Shown here piece after piece: positions 37,307-46,870 of a stretch of 64,000 nt of DNA. Origin of the DNA: Mariprofundus erugo (lineage in GTDB: Bacteria; Pseudomonadota; Zetaproteobacteria; Mariprofundales; Mariprofundaceae); NCBI RefSeq assembly GCF_005818865.1, contig NZ_VBRY01000002.1:1-64000 (forward strand). The letters are read 5' to 3'. The notes under the pieces were generated by a model that was not told the DNA's origin, ran no database searches, and saw nothing but the letters and a program-made list of their open reading frames with translations. The translations under genes and the position numbers were made by a program. Position 1 is the stretch's first letter. Every line of letters starts with the position of its first letter.

Positions 37307-37369
37307 CCAAAAAAGCATCTCAACCACGCCCCGACAGACGCAGAGTGCATCGATCAAAAAAAGAGGGGC

Positions 37370-37822
37370 TTAGTGCATGCCGCCATGGTGACCATGATTC
37401 ATCCTCATGTCGCGTACTTCAGCTGCCACCGGCAGCACCTCTCCGCTCGACAGCTGCAGATTCAAAGTAATACGCTCTCCCGATTTCAGCGGCTGATGCA
37501 GCCCCATCAACATCACATGTGAACCACCCGGCGCAAAAATGGCCTCGCCTCCGGCAGGAATATCGACTGCCGGCAATGCGAACATCATCATTCTGGCTCC
37601 ATCCATACGCATACCATGCAAGCCCGCAGCATCCACTGCATCACAGCTGATTCCGACAATGCGCAGCGCCTCCCTGCCCCTGTTCTCCACCGTCATGTAA
37701 GCGGCCGTATCTTTCGCCACAGGCGGTGGCAATCGCACCCATGCATCACTGACCACCAGCTCGGCAGCATGGGCAACCGGCATACAGACAAACAGCATCA
37801 GTGCCACAATCATCTTTTTCAT
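37370..37822 (-). CDS. PCu(A)C family copper chaperone
   Basis: Periplasmic PCuAC proteins deliver Cu(I) to cytochrome oxidase assembly. The 150-residue protein has a signal peptide (VALMLFVCMPVAHA, cleavage about residue 20), SDAWVRLPPP, LHGMRMDGARMMM and the later SHVMLMGLHQPL, giving the H-M-x-M-x-H-x-M pattern of the copper site. A His/Met-rich tail (MNHGHHGGMH) may bind additional metal. It is 19 bases downstream of the SCO gene, forming a pair. Confidence 0.88.
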   Translation of the reverse strand: MKKMIVALMLFVCMPVAHAAELVVSDAWVRLPPPVAKDTAAYMTVENRGREALRIVGISCDAVDAAGLHGMRMDGARMMMFALPAVDIPAGGEAIFAPGGSHVMLMGLHQPLKSGERITLNLQLSSGEVLPVAAEVRDMRMNHGHHGGMH

Positions 37823-37840
37823 TTTACGCGCCCCTTTTAC

Positions 37841-38434
37841 TCAACGCAGCCACAGCCGCAACTGCTCTGCAATCACAGCTGCAGAGGTTTTTTCATCAAA
37901 AAGACCGGCCACCTTGCCATCCGGGTTAACCAGATAAATAAATGTCGAGTGCTCGACCGCATAGGAGGCATCTGCAGGCTGATCCGGCACCGCATAATCG
38001 ACCCGCCAGGCTGCCGCCACCTTGTCGAGCAGGGCAGGTGTACCCGTTACACCCTTGATGCGGGGATCAAAAAAACGGGCGTATTGATCCAGCTTGTCGG
38101 GCGTGTCCCTGCGTGGATCCACACTGATAAAAATGCCGGCAACACGATGCTTCAATGCATCACCCGCCTGTTGCATGGCAGCAGCCATCACCCCCAGCGC
38201 CATCGGGCAAACATCCGGACAATGGGTATAACCGAAATAGATCAACACAGCCTTGCCGCGGAAGTCATGCAGGGCCAAAGGCCCTTGCGATGACTGCAGC
38301 TCAAAATCGCCCCCCATATTTTTCAGTGCAGAGGGAATCACCGGCTGCGCAGCAAACTGCTGCCAGAATATAACCACCAGAACTGCGACGAGCGCCAGAA
38401 CGGTGACACCATATTTAACCAACGACTTATTCAT
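37841..38434 (-). CDS. SCO family protein (SCO1/SenC/PrrC-like)
   Basis: SCO proteins are thioredoxin-fold copper chaperones or redox switches in cytochrome oxidase assembly. The 197-residue protein has an N-terminal TM anchor (VKYGVTVLALVAVLVVIFW), the copper-binding CxxxC in THCPDVCPM, and the conserved histidine in YAVEHSTFIYLV. All three ligands (two Cys, one His) are present. ATG 38434 is preferred over 38446, though neither has a strong ribosome binding site. It pairs with PCuAC, which may serve the cbb3 oxidase at 58-61 kb. Confidence 0.88.
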   Translation of the reverse strand: MNKSLVKYGVTVLALVAVLVVIFWQQFAAQPVIPSALKNMGGDFELQSSQGPLALHDFRGKAVLIYFGYTHCPDVCPMALGVMAAAMQQAGDALKHRVAGIFISVDPRRDTPDKLDQYARFFDPRIKGVTGTPALLDKVAAAWRVDYAVPDQPADASYAVEHSTFIYLVNPDGKVAGLFDEKTSAAVIAEQLRLWLR

Positions 38435-38503
38435 GACAGCAACCATATCGTTTCATCAGCGCATGATCCATGCAACACCACCCGATACCGCCCACAGGCG
38501 CTG

Positions 38504-39031
38504 TCAGTCAAGGTCTCGCCAGTGACTGAACATCGCAGCCTGCCCGCAATCACGACCATGCTGATCAAGAAGATTCCAGACAAGTGCCTGCTCAATGCGA
38601 AAGCGCTGGCCACCGGCGGCAATACGAATGCCCGAATAGTCATCAATATAGCCATGCGCTGACACCCGCTGCAGCAGGGCATCCCGCTCCGCCCGGGCAA
38701 GCGGCTCGGCTGAGTAGCGCGATGGCAAACCAATGATTTGTGACCAGCCCATGGCAAAGCGCTGCTGCGCCGCACGATTGGCGTAGTTGAACAGAGGATC
38801 AGCCCCTGTGCCATGCGATAACAGTGCAAACGGTGCCTCGTAAACGGCACGGGCAAAGGCAACGTCATCCAGGCCCGCACTGTTTAGACCCTCGCCCCGC
38901 CAGTGACACAGGCTGTCACTGATCAAACGGACGTGTTGCCAGAGAAAACCGCTGGAGTCATCCGGCTCCGGCGGTTTTCCGGCAACAGCATCATCGCTGG
39001 CGAACACCGGACGGTTAAAGACGGGAGACAT
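38504..39031 (-). CDS. MEKHLA domain protein
   Basis: This 175-residue protein matches the MEKHLA domain, a PAS-like module found as a stand-alone protein in bacteria and at the C-terminus of plant HD-ZIP III proteins. Motifs are FALLSHGTGADPLFNYANRAAQ, LPSRYSAEPLARAERDALL and the C-terminal GQAAMFSHW. It may sense a small ligand or light/redox, but no bacterial role is proven. Its start overlaps the glyS 3' end by 17 bases, so expression follows glyS. Confidence 0.78.
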   Translation of the reverse strand: MSPVFNRPVFASDDAVAGKPPEPDDSSGFLWQHVRLISDSLCHWRGEGLNSAGLDDVAFARAVYEAPFALLSHGTGADPLFNYANRAAQQRFAMGWSQIIGLPSRYSAEPLARAERDALLQRVSAHGYIDDYSGIRIAAGGQRFRIEQALVWNLLDQHGRDCGQAAMFSHWRDLD

Positions 39032-41087
39032 CCGCCAGATTCAGGAACAGCCCTCTTAACTGAGCCAGCAAGGCCAGACGATTCGCCCGCACCGCCTCAT
39101 CTTCCGCCATCACCATCACATCATCAAAGAAGCGATCGACCGGCTCACGCAATCCGGCCAGCACATTCAGCTGCCCCGCAGGATCAGCCGGAAATGCTGA
39201 TTGTGCTGCCACCAGACTCTCATGCAATGCCTGTTCTGCCGGCTCGATCAGCAGCGACGCATCCACATCACCACCACTTTCGCCCGCCTTCTTCAGAATA
39301 TTGGCAATGCGCTTGTTGGCTGCAGCCACGGCCCGGCCGGCTTCTGAATCAGCAAAGCCGGAGAGCAGCTCCGCTACCGCCACACTCTGATGCATCGGGC
39401 GCTCATGAGATGCCCCGATAGCAGCCTCCAGTGCACTGCGCGAATAGGCAGAGGTGCTCATGCCCAGCCAGCGATCCTCGATAAACTGACGAACCGCCGC
39501 CTTCGTCGCGGCATCAATCGTGATGGTGACACGCTGCTGATTCCACTGCTTGGCCGCCTCATCAATGACACGGGAGAGCGTCATGGCAACCGGCATATCA
39601 CCGGCCTCAAGCAGCCGGATCAACCCGATCGCCGCCCGGCGCAATCCGTACGGATCGGCACTGGCGGTCGGAATACGCCCGATATGAAAATAACCGAGCA
39701 GCTTGTCGGCGCGCTCGGCAATACCGATGGCGCGGGCAATCCGGTTCGGCGGCAATGCATCCTCGGCACCGGCCGGGGCATAGTGATGCTCCACACCGGC
39801 GGCAACAGCTTCATCCTCGCCATCCATGCGGGCGTAAATACCCCCCATATAACCCTGCAGCTCAGGAAACTCGCCGACGAGACCGGTGGTCAGATCCGAC
39901 TTGCACAAGTGGGTCGCACGCTGGGCATCGTTGGCATCGACCGCGAGCGCTTTGGCATTATCCAGCACAAAGGCGCGCATACGGCCCACCTGATCACCGA
40001 CCATACCGAGACCATCCTGGAACACGATGGTGGAAAGCTTCTCGACACGCGCATCAAGCGTCTGTTTCGGATCGCGATCAAAATAGAAGGCAGCATCCGC
40101 CAGGCGGGCGTTCACCACCCGCTCGTTACCCTTGGCCACTGCGGCAGGCTCTTTCGAGGCAATATTCGCCACTGCAAAAAAGACATTGCTGGGCTTGCCA
40201 CCGGCATCACGGGTGGAAAAGCAGCGCTGGTGATGCTTCAGCTCAATGCGACTCACCTCAGCCGGCAAACGCAGAAAATCAACACTGTAACGACCTGTGA
40301 TCACATGCGGCCATTCGGTCAGATCGGTGACCTCGTCAAGCAGGTCAGCATCCTCGACCAGTTCAACCCCTGCTGCCGTTGCGGCTGCAGCCAGCTGCCC
40401 GCCGATTGACTGCTTGCGACGATCGCGGTCGGCCAGCACATACTGCCCCTCAAGCCAGCCGAATGGATCGGCAACATCGATCTCGCCTGTACTGCCATGC
40501 ACGCGATGGCCGCGTGACACACGACCTGTGGTTACGCCGGCAAAACTGAAATCGATCACTTCATCACCAAGGCGGGCAACAAGCCAGCGCACCGGACGAA
40601 TGAATGCATCGGTACGCGCCTCACCATCCTGCCACTGCATCTGTTTCGGGCTTGGCAACTTGCGCAGAATGCCGGGCATCGCTTCGGCAAGAATTTCAGC
40701 CACCGCACGCCCCTTCAGCATGCGCACGGCTTTCATATAACGGCCTTTACCATCACCCTTGTCGGCCAGTTCAAAGTCATCCAGCGTCAACCCTGACTTG
40801 TTGGCAAAACCGTGCGCCGCACCTGTTGGCTTGCCATCAGCATAAGCCACCCGCTCAGGCGGCCCCCAGATCGTCTCTTCACTGTCAGCCTGCAGCAGGG
40901 GAACCGATGCCGCGTGCAGCAGCAAGCGACGCGGGGTTACGCCAAGGCACAACGCCTCAGGGGCCACACCGGCATCCAGCAACAGCTTTTCAACGGCCTC
41001 TTTCAGAGCCGCGCCCATGCGTGGCGCCACACCGGCCGGAATCTCTTCTGTACCAATTTCAATCAACAAAGGTTTCATATTACTCAT
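39015..41087 (-). CDS. glyS: Glycyl-tRNA synthetase beta subunit
   Basis: GlyS is the tRNA-binding beta subunit of the heterotetrameric bacterial glycyl-tRNA synthetase. The 690-residue protein begins [14 protein letters not shown] and has the HD-like body and DALR-type anticodon domain. It overlaps glyQ by four bases (ATGA) and continues into the MEKHLA gene, so it is the second gene of a three-gene operon. Confidence 0.95.
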   Translation of the reverse strand: MSNMKPLLIEIGTEEIPAGVAPRMGAALKEAVEKLLLDAGVAPEALCLGVTPRRLLLHAASVPLLQADSEETIWGPPERVAYADGKPTGAAHGFANKSGLTLDDFELADKGDGKGRYMKAVRMLKGRAVAEILAEAMPGILRKLPSPKQMQWQDGEARTDAFIRPVRWLVARLGDEVIDFSFAGVTTGRVSRGHRVHGSTGEIDVADPFGWLEGQYVLADRDRRKQSIGGQLAAAATAAGVELVEDADLLDEVTDLTEWPHVITGRYSVDFLRLPAEVSRIELKHHQRCFSTRDAGGKPSNVFFAVANIASKEPAAVAKGNERVVNARLADAAFYFDRDPKQTLDARVEKLSTIVFQDGLGMVGDQVGRMRAFVLDNAKALAVDANDAQRATHLCKSDLTTGLVGEFPELQGYMGGIYARMDGEDEAVAAGVEHHYAPAGAEDALPPNRIARAIGIAERADKLLGYFHIGRIPTASADPYGLRRAAIGLIRLLEAGDMPVAMTLSRVIDEAAKQWNQQRVTITIDAATKAAVRQFIEDRWLGMSTSAYSRSALEAAIGASHERPMHQSVAVAELLSGFADSEAGRAVAAANKRIANILKKAGESGGDVDASLLIEPAEQALHESLVAAQSAFPADPAGQLNVLAGLREPVDRFFDDVMVMAEDEAVRANRLALLAQLRGLFLNLADVSRL

Positions 41088-41944
41088 GCATCCACCCCCG
41101 CATAGGCACGTGCAACGGTACGGGCAAGCCCCCTGACGCGACCGATAAAGCGCTGCCGTTCAGCCACGGAAATCGCACCGCGGGCATCCAGCAGATTGAA
41201 TGCATGTGAGGCTTTCATCACCTCTTCATAGGCTGGCAGCACCAGGTTGCTCTCGGTCAACCGTTTGCACTCGCCTTCCGCGTGGTCAAACTGCTCGTGC
41301 AACCAGGCGGTATCGGCCAGATCAAAGTTGTAGCCGGAAAACTCCACCTCATTACGATGGAAAACATCACCATACGTCACTTTTTTACCATCGTCGGATT
41401 CTACCCAGACCAGGTCAAATACATTTTCAACGCCCTGAATATACATTGCCAGTCGCTCAAGGCCGTAGGTAATTTCACCCGGCGTACGCGACAGCTCTAC
41501 ACTGCCAACCTGCTGGAAGTAGGTGAACTGGGTAATTTCCATACCATTGAGCCAAACCTCCCAACCCAGCCCCCAGGCGCCGAGCGTCGGACTTTCCCAG
41601 TCATCCTCGACAAAGCGGATATCATGTACCTCCGGGTCGATGCCGATCGTACGCAGTGAGTCCAGGTAGAGTTCAAGAATATTTTCCGGTGCCGGTTTCA
41701 GAATCACCTGAAACTGGTAGTAGTGCTGCATGCGATTGGGGTTCTCCCCGTAACGACCATCGGTGGGGCGACGACAGGGCTGCACATAGGCCGTGCGCCA
41801 GTCCTTCTCATCAAGCACTCGCAAAAAGGTGGCCGGGTGAAAGGTTCCCGCCCCCATCGAACAATCATACGGCTGCTGCAGCACACAACCGCGTTTGGCC
41901 CAGAACTGCTGCAATGTAAGAATCAAATCCTGAAACGTTAGCAC
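41084..41944 (-). CDS. glyQ: Glycyl-tRNA synthetase alpha subunit
   Basis: GlyQ holds the catalytic class II core of the alpha2-beta2 synthetase. The 286-residue protein starts [18 protein letters not shown] and has [38 protein letters not shown] and [13 protein letters not shown]. The start codon is GTG 41944, preceded by GGGGAG. It lies 69 bases downstream of the RhlB-like gene with a candidate terminator between them. Confidence 0.95.
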   Translation of the reverse strand: MLTFQDLILTLQQFWAKRGCVLQQPYDCSMGAGTFHPATFLRVLDEKDWRTAYVQPCRRPTDGRYGENPNRMQHYYQFQVILKPAPENILELYLDSLRTIGIDPEVHDIRFVEDDWESPTLGAWGLGWEVWLNGMEITQFTYFQQVGSVELSRTPGEITYGLERLAMYIQGVENVFDLVWVESDDGKKVTYGDVFHRNEVEFSGYNFDLADTAWLHEQFDHAEGECKRLTESNLVLPAYEEVMKASHAFNLLDARGAISVAERQRFIGRVRGLARTVARAYAGVDA

Positions 41945-41969
41945 GAAAACTCCCCGAAAAATGTAAACT

Positions 41970-41999
41970 GCAAGCCTAGCTGCGCATACAGAGGCTTGC
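41970..41999 (-). terminator. Candidate terminator between the RhlB-like gene and glyQ
   Basis: GCAAGCC and GGCTTGC (41970-41976 and 41993-41999) form a 7-bp stem with a 16-base loop that has an inner CTG/CAG pair. A T-rich stretch follows on the minus strand. It could terminate the helicase transcript or lie in the glyQ leader. Confidence 0.4.
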
Positions 42000-42013
42000 C
42001 AGAATTGACGATG

Positions 42014-43324
42014 TTATTTCTTGTCCTGTCCATGACCGGATGAGCGGCCGCGTCGCCGTCTGTTATTACTGCGAGGTCTGGCACTGCCCGGCTTGTCATG
42101 ATTATTTTCGGCTCTGTCACCCTCGCCCATACCTTCGGCATGCGCATCCGGATGCGTTGGCTTGCCAATATCAAGCATATCCTCGGTAATCACCGACAGG
42201 GGGATGCGACGCTCCACATAGGCCTCGATATCCGGCAACCCGAAACAGAAACGCTCACAGGAGAAGGAAATTGCGGTACCCGTCGCACCGGCACGAGCCG
42301 TACGTCCAATGCGGTGAACATAGTTCTCGGCATCTTCGGGCAGGTCATAATTAAATACATGGGTGACGCCATCAATATGCAGCCCGCGACTGGCGACATC
42401 CGTAGCCACCAGCAGCTGCAACTTGCCTTTGGTGAAGTCTTCAAGAATCCGCACCCGCCTGGCCTGCCGCACATCACCGGAAAGAATACCAACAGAAAAA
42501 CCGTAACGGGCCAGATTGCGGGCCAGCCGTTCACCCGTGCGTTTCTCATTGATAAAGATCATGCCCCGCTCAACCGATGACTCACGCAACAAATGAATCA
42601 GCAACGGCAGCTTGTCATCCATAGCCGTGTGATACATCGTTTCAGCGATACCGGAGGCGGTAATTTCACCCTCTTCACCGCGCAATTTCACCGGCGAATT
42701 CATATGCTCGTAGGCAAGCTCCATCACCCGATGGGAAAGAGTGGCGGAAAACATCAGTGACTGGCGCTCATCGAACTTCGGCAGGCGACGCAGCATAAAG
42801 CGCAAGTCCTTGATGAAACCAAGGTCAAACATGCGATCAGCCTCATCAATCACCAGCATCTCGGTCAATTTCAGATCATAGGCTTTTTTCTTCAGATAAT
42901 CGATCAATCGCCCCGGTGTACCAATCAGGATATCGACCCCGTCAGCAAACCCTTTCAGCTGCTTCTCATAATCAACACCGCCATAAACCGTGTGAATTTT
43001 GAGGTTGGTAAATTGCGCCAGTTTCTGTGCATCGGAGGAGATCTGGATCACCAGCTCGCGTGTCGGTGCGATCACCAGAGCCCTGGGATGGGTCCCTTTG
43101 CGGCCGGGCTTCGGCTCTCTGGTTAACAACTGGTTGATAGTGGTAATCAGAAATGTCGCCGTTTTGCCGGTGCCGGTACGGCCCTGTCCGGCAACATCCT
43201 TGCCGGCAAGTGTCACAGGCAATGCCGTTTTCTGCACATCGGTCAGATGGGTAAACCCCAGTCCGTTAATACCCTGCAACAAAGGCTCGGGAAGATTCAG
43301 TTCTTGGAAGGTTGTCGGATTCAT
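42014..43324 (-). CDS. rhlB: DEAD-box RNA helicase, RhlB-like
   Basis: This 436-residue ATP-dependent RNA helicase has all major motifs: the Q motif near LTDVQKTALP, GRTGTGKTATF (I), APTRELVIQ (Ia), TPGRLIDY (Ib), VIDEADRMFDLGF (II), FSATL (III) and HRIGRTARAGATGT (VI). The EADRMFDLGFIKDLRF segment and basic Arg-rich tail resemble RhlB, the degradosome helicase; RhlE and SrmB are close alternatives. Just upstream is a tRNA gene on the other strand. Confidence 0.85.
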   Translation of the reverse strand: MNPTTFQELNLPEPLLQGINGLGFTHLTDVQKTALPVTLAGKDVAGQGRTGTGKTATFLITTINQLLTREPKPGRKGTHPRALVIAPTRELVIQISSDAQKLAQFTNLKIHTVYGGVDYEKQLKGFADGVDILIGTPGRLIDYLKKKAYDLKLTEMLVIDEADRMFDLGFIKDLRFMLRRLPKFDERQSLMFSATLSHRVMELAYEHMNSPVKLRGEEGEITASGIAETMYHTAMDDKLPLLIHLLRESSVERGMIFINEKRTGERLARNLARYGFSVGILSGDVRQARRVRILEDFTKGKLQLLVATDVASRGLHIDGVTHVFNYDLPEDAENYVHRIGRTARAGATGTAISFSCERFCFGLPDIEAYVERRIPLSVITEDMLDIGKPTHPDAHAEGMGEGDRAENNHDKPGSARPRSNNRRRRGRSSGHGQDKK

Positions 43325-43349
43325 GTCGCGAAGCGTACGCTTGTGACGA

Positions 43350-43378
43350 TTGCCATGCCACTGCGGGCTGATTATGCT
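43350..43378 (+). promoter_or_regulatory. Sigma-70 promoter for the tRNA
   Basis: TTGCCA at 43350-43355 and TATGCT at 43373-43378 are separated by exactly 17 bases, and the tRNA begins 23 bases after the -10. A good match to a sigma-70 promoter. Confidence 0.55.
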
Positions 43379-43401
43379 CCGCGCCTTTCCTGCATAAACA
43401 G

Positions 43402-43478
43402 GGGCTCATGGCGCAATTGGTTAGCGCTACCGGCTCATAACCGGTTGGTTCTAGGTTCGAGTCCTAGTGAGCCCACCA
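43402..43478 (+). tRNA. tRNA, anticodon CAT (likely tRNA-Ile2, possibly elongator tRNA-Met)
   Basis: A complete 77-base cloverleaf is visible. The acceptor stem pairs GGGCTCA with TGAGCCC and ends in an encoded CCA. The D stem is GCGC/GCGC, the anticodon stem ACCGG/CCGGT with loop CTCATAA, and the T arm is CTAGG with TTCGAGT then CCTAG. The anticodon CAT is at 43436-43438. The acceptor and anticodon stem resemble tRNA-Ile2, in which the C is lysidine-modified by TilS, more than the usual tRNA-Met, but this cannot be settled by eye. Confidence 0.93.
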
Positions 43479-43664
43479 GTTTCCCCGGATACGAAACCGG
43501 AGTCTGCCGGACAGGGAGGAATCGCAGCACGCAGGCAGATCAAGCTAGCCCCCTGATTTCCCGGCAGGTCACAGATTGATGTGACCGAGGATCAGCCGGC
43601 CGGCCACTGCCCGCTCGACGATTTCACCCGGTACGTCACTTCGAACAAGAACAACAGGATGCAC

Positions 43665-43904
43665 ATGATACCGACAACGGAACAAATCGCCGACATGGTT
43701 CGCCGCCAACTTCCCGATGCACGGGTTGAGGTGCGCCTTTACGCCGGTGATGACCACTTCGAAATGAGTGTTGAATCAGCAGCATTTGCCGGAAAGTCAC
43801 GTGTGGCCCAGCATCAGATGGTTTACGCCGCACTTGGCGAACACATGAAACAGGCCATACACGCACTGGCTCTGAAAACATCCACACCCAAGGAGAGCGC
43901 ATGA
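43665..43904 (+). CDS. BolA/IbaG family protein
   Basis: This 79-residue protein has the BolA-type fold. Key parts are [40 protein letters not shown] and [15 protein letters not shown]. BolA-like proteins partner with CGFS glutaredoxins in 2Fe-2S cluster handling, and the next gene is exactly such a glutaredoxin, so the pair is functionally coherent. ATG 43665 is preferred, with AGGA seven bases before it. The frame continues upstream to GTG 43581. A 7-bp hairpin (GGTCACA/TGTGACC, 43567-43586) lies before it. Confidence 0.85.
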   Translation: MIPTTEQIADMVRRQLPDARVEVRLYAGDDHFEMSVESAAFAGKSRVAQHQMVYAALGEHMKQAIHALALKTSTPKESA

Positions 43905-44227
43905 CCAGCCCTGTACTCAAGCAGATCGACAAGATCGTCAAGGAAAACAACGTCGTGCTATTCATGAAAGGCACCCCCGACTTTCCCCAGTGCGGCTTCT
44001 CTCAGCGCGTGGCAGCCATCCTCAACACATACGACATTCCATATGCAGCCGTGAATGTACTGCTTTCAGACGAGGTTCGTCAGGGCATCAAGGACTACTC
44101 GGACTGGCCGACCATTCCCCAGCTCTATGTAAAGGCCGATTTCATCGGCGGCTGCGACATCGTCTCCGAAATGCATGCAACCGGCGAGCTGAAAGAGCTG
44201 CTGGCCCCCTTGAAAAAAGACGTCTGA
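43901..44227 (+). CDS. grxD: Monothiol glutaredoxin GrxD (CGFS type)
   Basis: This 108-residue Grx4-type protein holds 2Fe-2S clusters with glutathione. Motifs are [16 protein letters not shown] (CGFS active site), [17 protein letters not shown] and the following GGCDI. It overlaps the BolA-like gene by four bases (ATGA) and is likely its partner in iron-sulfur delivery. It is a single domain, without the N-terminal thioredoxin domain of eukaryotic multidomain forms. Confidence 0.93.
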   Translation: MTSPVLKQIDKIVKENNVVLFMKGTPDFPQCGFSQRVAAILNTYDIPYAAVNVLLSDEVRQGIKDYSDWPTIPQLYVKADFIGGCDIVSEMHATGELKELLAPLKKDV

Positions 44228-44248
44228 ACACGTATCCTCTGACTTGCG

Positions 44249-44277
44249 TTGAAGAACACTGCGATCAGACTTAAAAG
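44249..44277 (+). promoter_or_regulatory. Candidate sigma-70 promoter for rpoN
   Basis: TTGAAG at 44249-44254 and TAAAAG at 44272-44277 are spaced by 17 bases, about 100 bases before the rpoN start. Weak -10, so only tentative. Confidence 0.35.
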
Positions 44278-44379
44278 GATATCGATGCTGACCAGAACTG
44301 TTGTACTCCATTCCGCCTGCGGTGCTCGTCCGGCCACAACAGCGATCTGCAATCCGACATCCGGCATCTCAACAGACTC

Positions 44380-45777
44380 ATGCAGACAAAGCTAACCCAT
44401 AAACTTGGTCAGCGCCTTGCCCTGACGCCCCAGCTGACCCAGAGCCTCAAGGTCCTGGCCATGAACAGCATGGAGCTGGATGCCTACCTGGAAGAGTCGG
44501 TAGAATCCAATCCCATGCTGGAGATGGAGTTCAACGAAACTCCGGTTGCAGATGCCGCCGGCCAGCAGCATGCGCTGGAGGTTGCCGAGCAGGAGCAATG
44601 GAAAGAACAGGGCGATGACCGCTGGGAGGCCATGTACTCGACCGCCGGTCGCGATGACTTCAGCGAACGAGAACCACTCTGGCAGCAGGAGCAAAGCCTC
44701 AGCGAATCACTGCATGAGCAGATAGACCGCCAGCCGATGACTGACGACGAGCGCAGGCTCGCCCACATGCTGATCGACTCGCTCGATGATGATGGCTACT
44801 TCCGCAGCGACCCGGCTGATTTTGTCCTTGAAGTTGCCGATCAGATCAGCACGGATGTGGAGACGGTCGATGGCATCCTGCATCGCATCATCCACCAGCT
44901 CGAACCGGTCGGCATTGGCGCACGCGATCTGACCGAATGCCTGCTGCTGCAGCTGGACTGCAACCAGGAGATTGATGTCTGGGTAAAGCGGCTGCTGCTC
45001 CATTTCCCCGACAGCCTGCAGATGAGCGACAATGAGCTGGCAACGGCTGCCGGCTGTGATGCTGACACCATTCAACAGGCCCGCCAGCGCATGCGCCGGC
45101 TGGACCCGTTTCCCGGCCATGGACTGCGCGGCCAGGAAAACTATTACATCCGCCCCGAGATTGTCTTTCGCCGCAACAGCAACAATGAGATAGAGGTGGA
45201 TATTCCGGGCAGCAACTGGCGCGGCATCCGCCTGAACGAGCAGTGGAAAGAGCATGAGTGGAAGGGACGGGACAAGGAGTTCATGTCCCAGGCCATGAAA
45301 GAGGCCAAGTGGCTGCTGCATGCACTCGATCAGCGCAGTGAAACACTGATGAAGGTGGCCCTGTGTCTGGCCAGTCGCCAGCGCGCCTTTCTGGAATTCG
45401 GCGTCATGGGCCTCAAGCCGCTGACCCTGCAGGATGTGGCAGAAGATGTCGGCCTGCATGAGTCAACCATCTCGCGCGTAACCAATGGCAAATATGCCGA
45501 CACCCCCATCGGCATTATAGAGTTAAGACGATTTTTTTCCGCCGGTTTGCCTACCCGCGGAGGCGGCACAATTTCTGTTTACCGTGTGCAGCAACGGGTG
45601 AAGGCACTGATTGATTCAGAACCGGTAGGCCGGCCCATCTCGGACCAGGCCATTGCCGATCGACTACAGGCAGAAGGCATAGAAATTGCTCGTAGAACTG
45701 TGGCCAAATATCGTGAACAATTAGGGCTGTTACCAAGCAGCCAGCGGAGGCGCGCGACAAAAGCACGCCACCAGTAG
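44380..45777 (+). CDS. rpoN: RNA polymerase sigma-54 factor
   Basis: Sigma-54 recognises -24/-12 promoters and needs ATP-driven activators. The 465-residue product has the region I glutamine-rich start (QRLALTPQLTQSLKVLAM), an acidic region II, the core-binding region and the C-terminal DNA-binding domain with the RpoN box ARRTVAKYRE. It is the first gene of the run to hpf, ptsN, hprK, rapZ and the PTS genes. Leader of about 100 bases from the putative promoter. Confidence 0.96.
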   Translation: MQTKLTHKLGQRLALTPQLTQSLKVLAMNSMELDAYLEESVESNPMLEMEFNETPVADAAGQQHALEVAEQEQWKEQGDDRWEAMYSTAGRDDFSEREPLWQQEQSLSESLHEQIDRQPMTDDERRLAHMLIDSLDDDGYFRSDPADFVLEVADQISTDVETVDGILHRIIHQLEPVGIGARDLTECLLLQLDCNQEIDVWVKRLLLHFPDSLQMSDNELATAAGCDADTIQQARQRMRRLDPFPGHGLRGQENYYIRPEIVFRRNSNNEIEVDIPGSNWRGIRLNEQWKEHEWKGRDKEFMSQAMKEAKWLLHALDQRSETLMKVALCLASRQRAFLEFGVMGLKPLTLQDVAEDVGLHESTISRVTNGKYADTPIGIIELRRFFSAGLPTRGGGTISVYRVQQRVKALIDSEPVGRPISDQAIADRLQAEGIEIARRTVAKYREQLGLLPSSQRRRATKARHQ

Positions 45778-45852
45778 TGCGCCCTGTTTTTCGGCGCATG
45801 TTAAGGCGCTCCTGCAGCTTCAGGGGTGCAACAACACAACGGAGGAACGAAT

Positions 45853-46416
45853 ATGCAAGTATCCATCACCGGTCGCCATGTGGAGCTTTCCGAGCCATTG
45901 AAGGCCTATGTCACGGACAAATTACAACACCTGAAACACTCCTTTGATCATGTTATGGACGTACATGTCGTGCTTTCAGTTGAAAAGTTCCGTCAACGCT
46001 GCGAAGTCACCATGCAGGCCCATGGTATCAATATCCATGGCAGTGATGAGACCGAGGACATGTATGCGTCCATTGACGGCGTCGTCGACAAACTGAACAG
46101 ACAGCTCAAGCGTTACCGCTCCAAGCTGCACAGACATCAGTCCGGCGGTCAGCGTGAAGGACGCCTGATCAAGGTATCACATCGCATTCTTGATGTCGCA
46201 GCCGAGCGTGAAGAGCTCAGCGAAGATCATCAGCCGGCAACACTGCGTCACGAAACCATCGATGCCAAACCGATGTCCGTTGATGAAGCCGTCATGCAGC
46301 TTGAGCTTGGCAGCCGCGATCTGCTGTTTTTCACCAACGGCCAGACCGAGCAGCTGAACGCCGTGTATCGTCGCCCTGACGGTACTCTTAGCTGGATTGA
46401 ACCGGAATCAGTCTGA
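45853..46416 (+). CDS. hpf: Ribosome hibernation promoting factor, long form
   Basis: Long HPF dimerises 70S ribosomes into 100S particles in resting cells. The 187-residue product has the N-terminal HPF domain (QVSITGRHVELSEPL, VEKFRQRCEVTM) and the C-terminal dimerisation domain with PMSVDEAVMQLELGSRDLLFF, which E. coli short HPF lacks. ATG 45853 is preceded by GGAGGAACGA. It lies between rpoN and ptsN, the order seen in many proteobacteria. Confidence 0.93.
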   Translation: MQVSITGRHVELSEPLKAYVTDKLQHLKHSFDHVMDVHVVLSVEKFRQRCEVTMQAHGINIHGSDETEDMYASIDGVVDKLNRQLKRYRSKLHRHQSGGQREGRLIKVSHRILDVAAEREELSEDHQPATLRHETIDAKPMSVDEAVMQLELGSRDLLFFTNGQTEQLNAVYRRPDGTLSWIEPESV

Positions 46417-46432
46417 GCAGATAGCAGCTGGT

Positions 46433-46870
46433 ATGCTATTAACTGCAGAGCACGTTCTGCTTAACTCGACTGCTGACAGCAAACGCGCTGTCATCACCGA
46501 GCTGGCAGAGGTTCTGACATCAATAGATCCGGACCGCGTCATGGAAGTGGTGATGGCGCGCGAGCATCTGGGCAGTACAGGTATCGGCCATGGGGTAGCC
46601 ATCCCCCATGGCCGCATGCCGGATCTTGCCGCCCCGATGCTGGCTCTGGCCCGCCATATCCATGGCGTCGACTTTGACGCCATTGACGGTGAGCCCGTTC
46701 ACATCATCGTCATGCTACTCGTTCCCGACTCGGATGACCGGCGCCACCTTGAGCTACTGGCACAACTGGCAAGAAACCTTCAGCAAAGCAGCTTCAGGGA
46801 ACAGGTCATGCAAGCAAAAAACAGCAGAGCCCTGAGCAACCTCTTCAGCGAACGGATTATCGCCCGATAA
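46433..46870 (+). CDS. ptsN: PTS IIA-like nitrogen-regulatory protein PtsN
   Basis: PtsN (EIIA-Ntr) accepts phosphate from the PTS and regulates nitrogen, potassium or other functions. The 145-residue product has the phospho-acceptor in STGIGHGVAIPHGRM, with H59 in IPHG. ATG 46433 is used rather than TTG 46397, since only the former matches family N-termini. It precedes hprK. Confidence 0.88.
   Translation: MLLTAEHVLLNSTADSKRAVITELAEVLTSIDPDRVMEVVMAREHLGSTGIGHGVAIPHGRMPDLAAPMLALARHIHGVDFDAIDGEPVHIIVMLLVPDSDDRRHLELLAQLARNLQQSSFREQVMQAKNSRALSNLFSERIIAR

Noticed and set aside
37307-37369. A terminator after the PCuAC gene
   Set aside because: A T-run follows the PCuAC stop on the minus strand, but I could not find a convincing stem before it.
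39390-40409. A 339-residue plus-strand frame opposite glyS
   Set aside because: glyS is unambiguous; the antisense frame has no recognisable domain.
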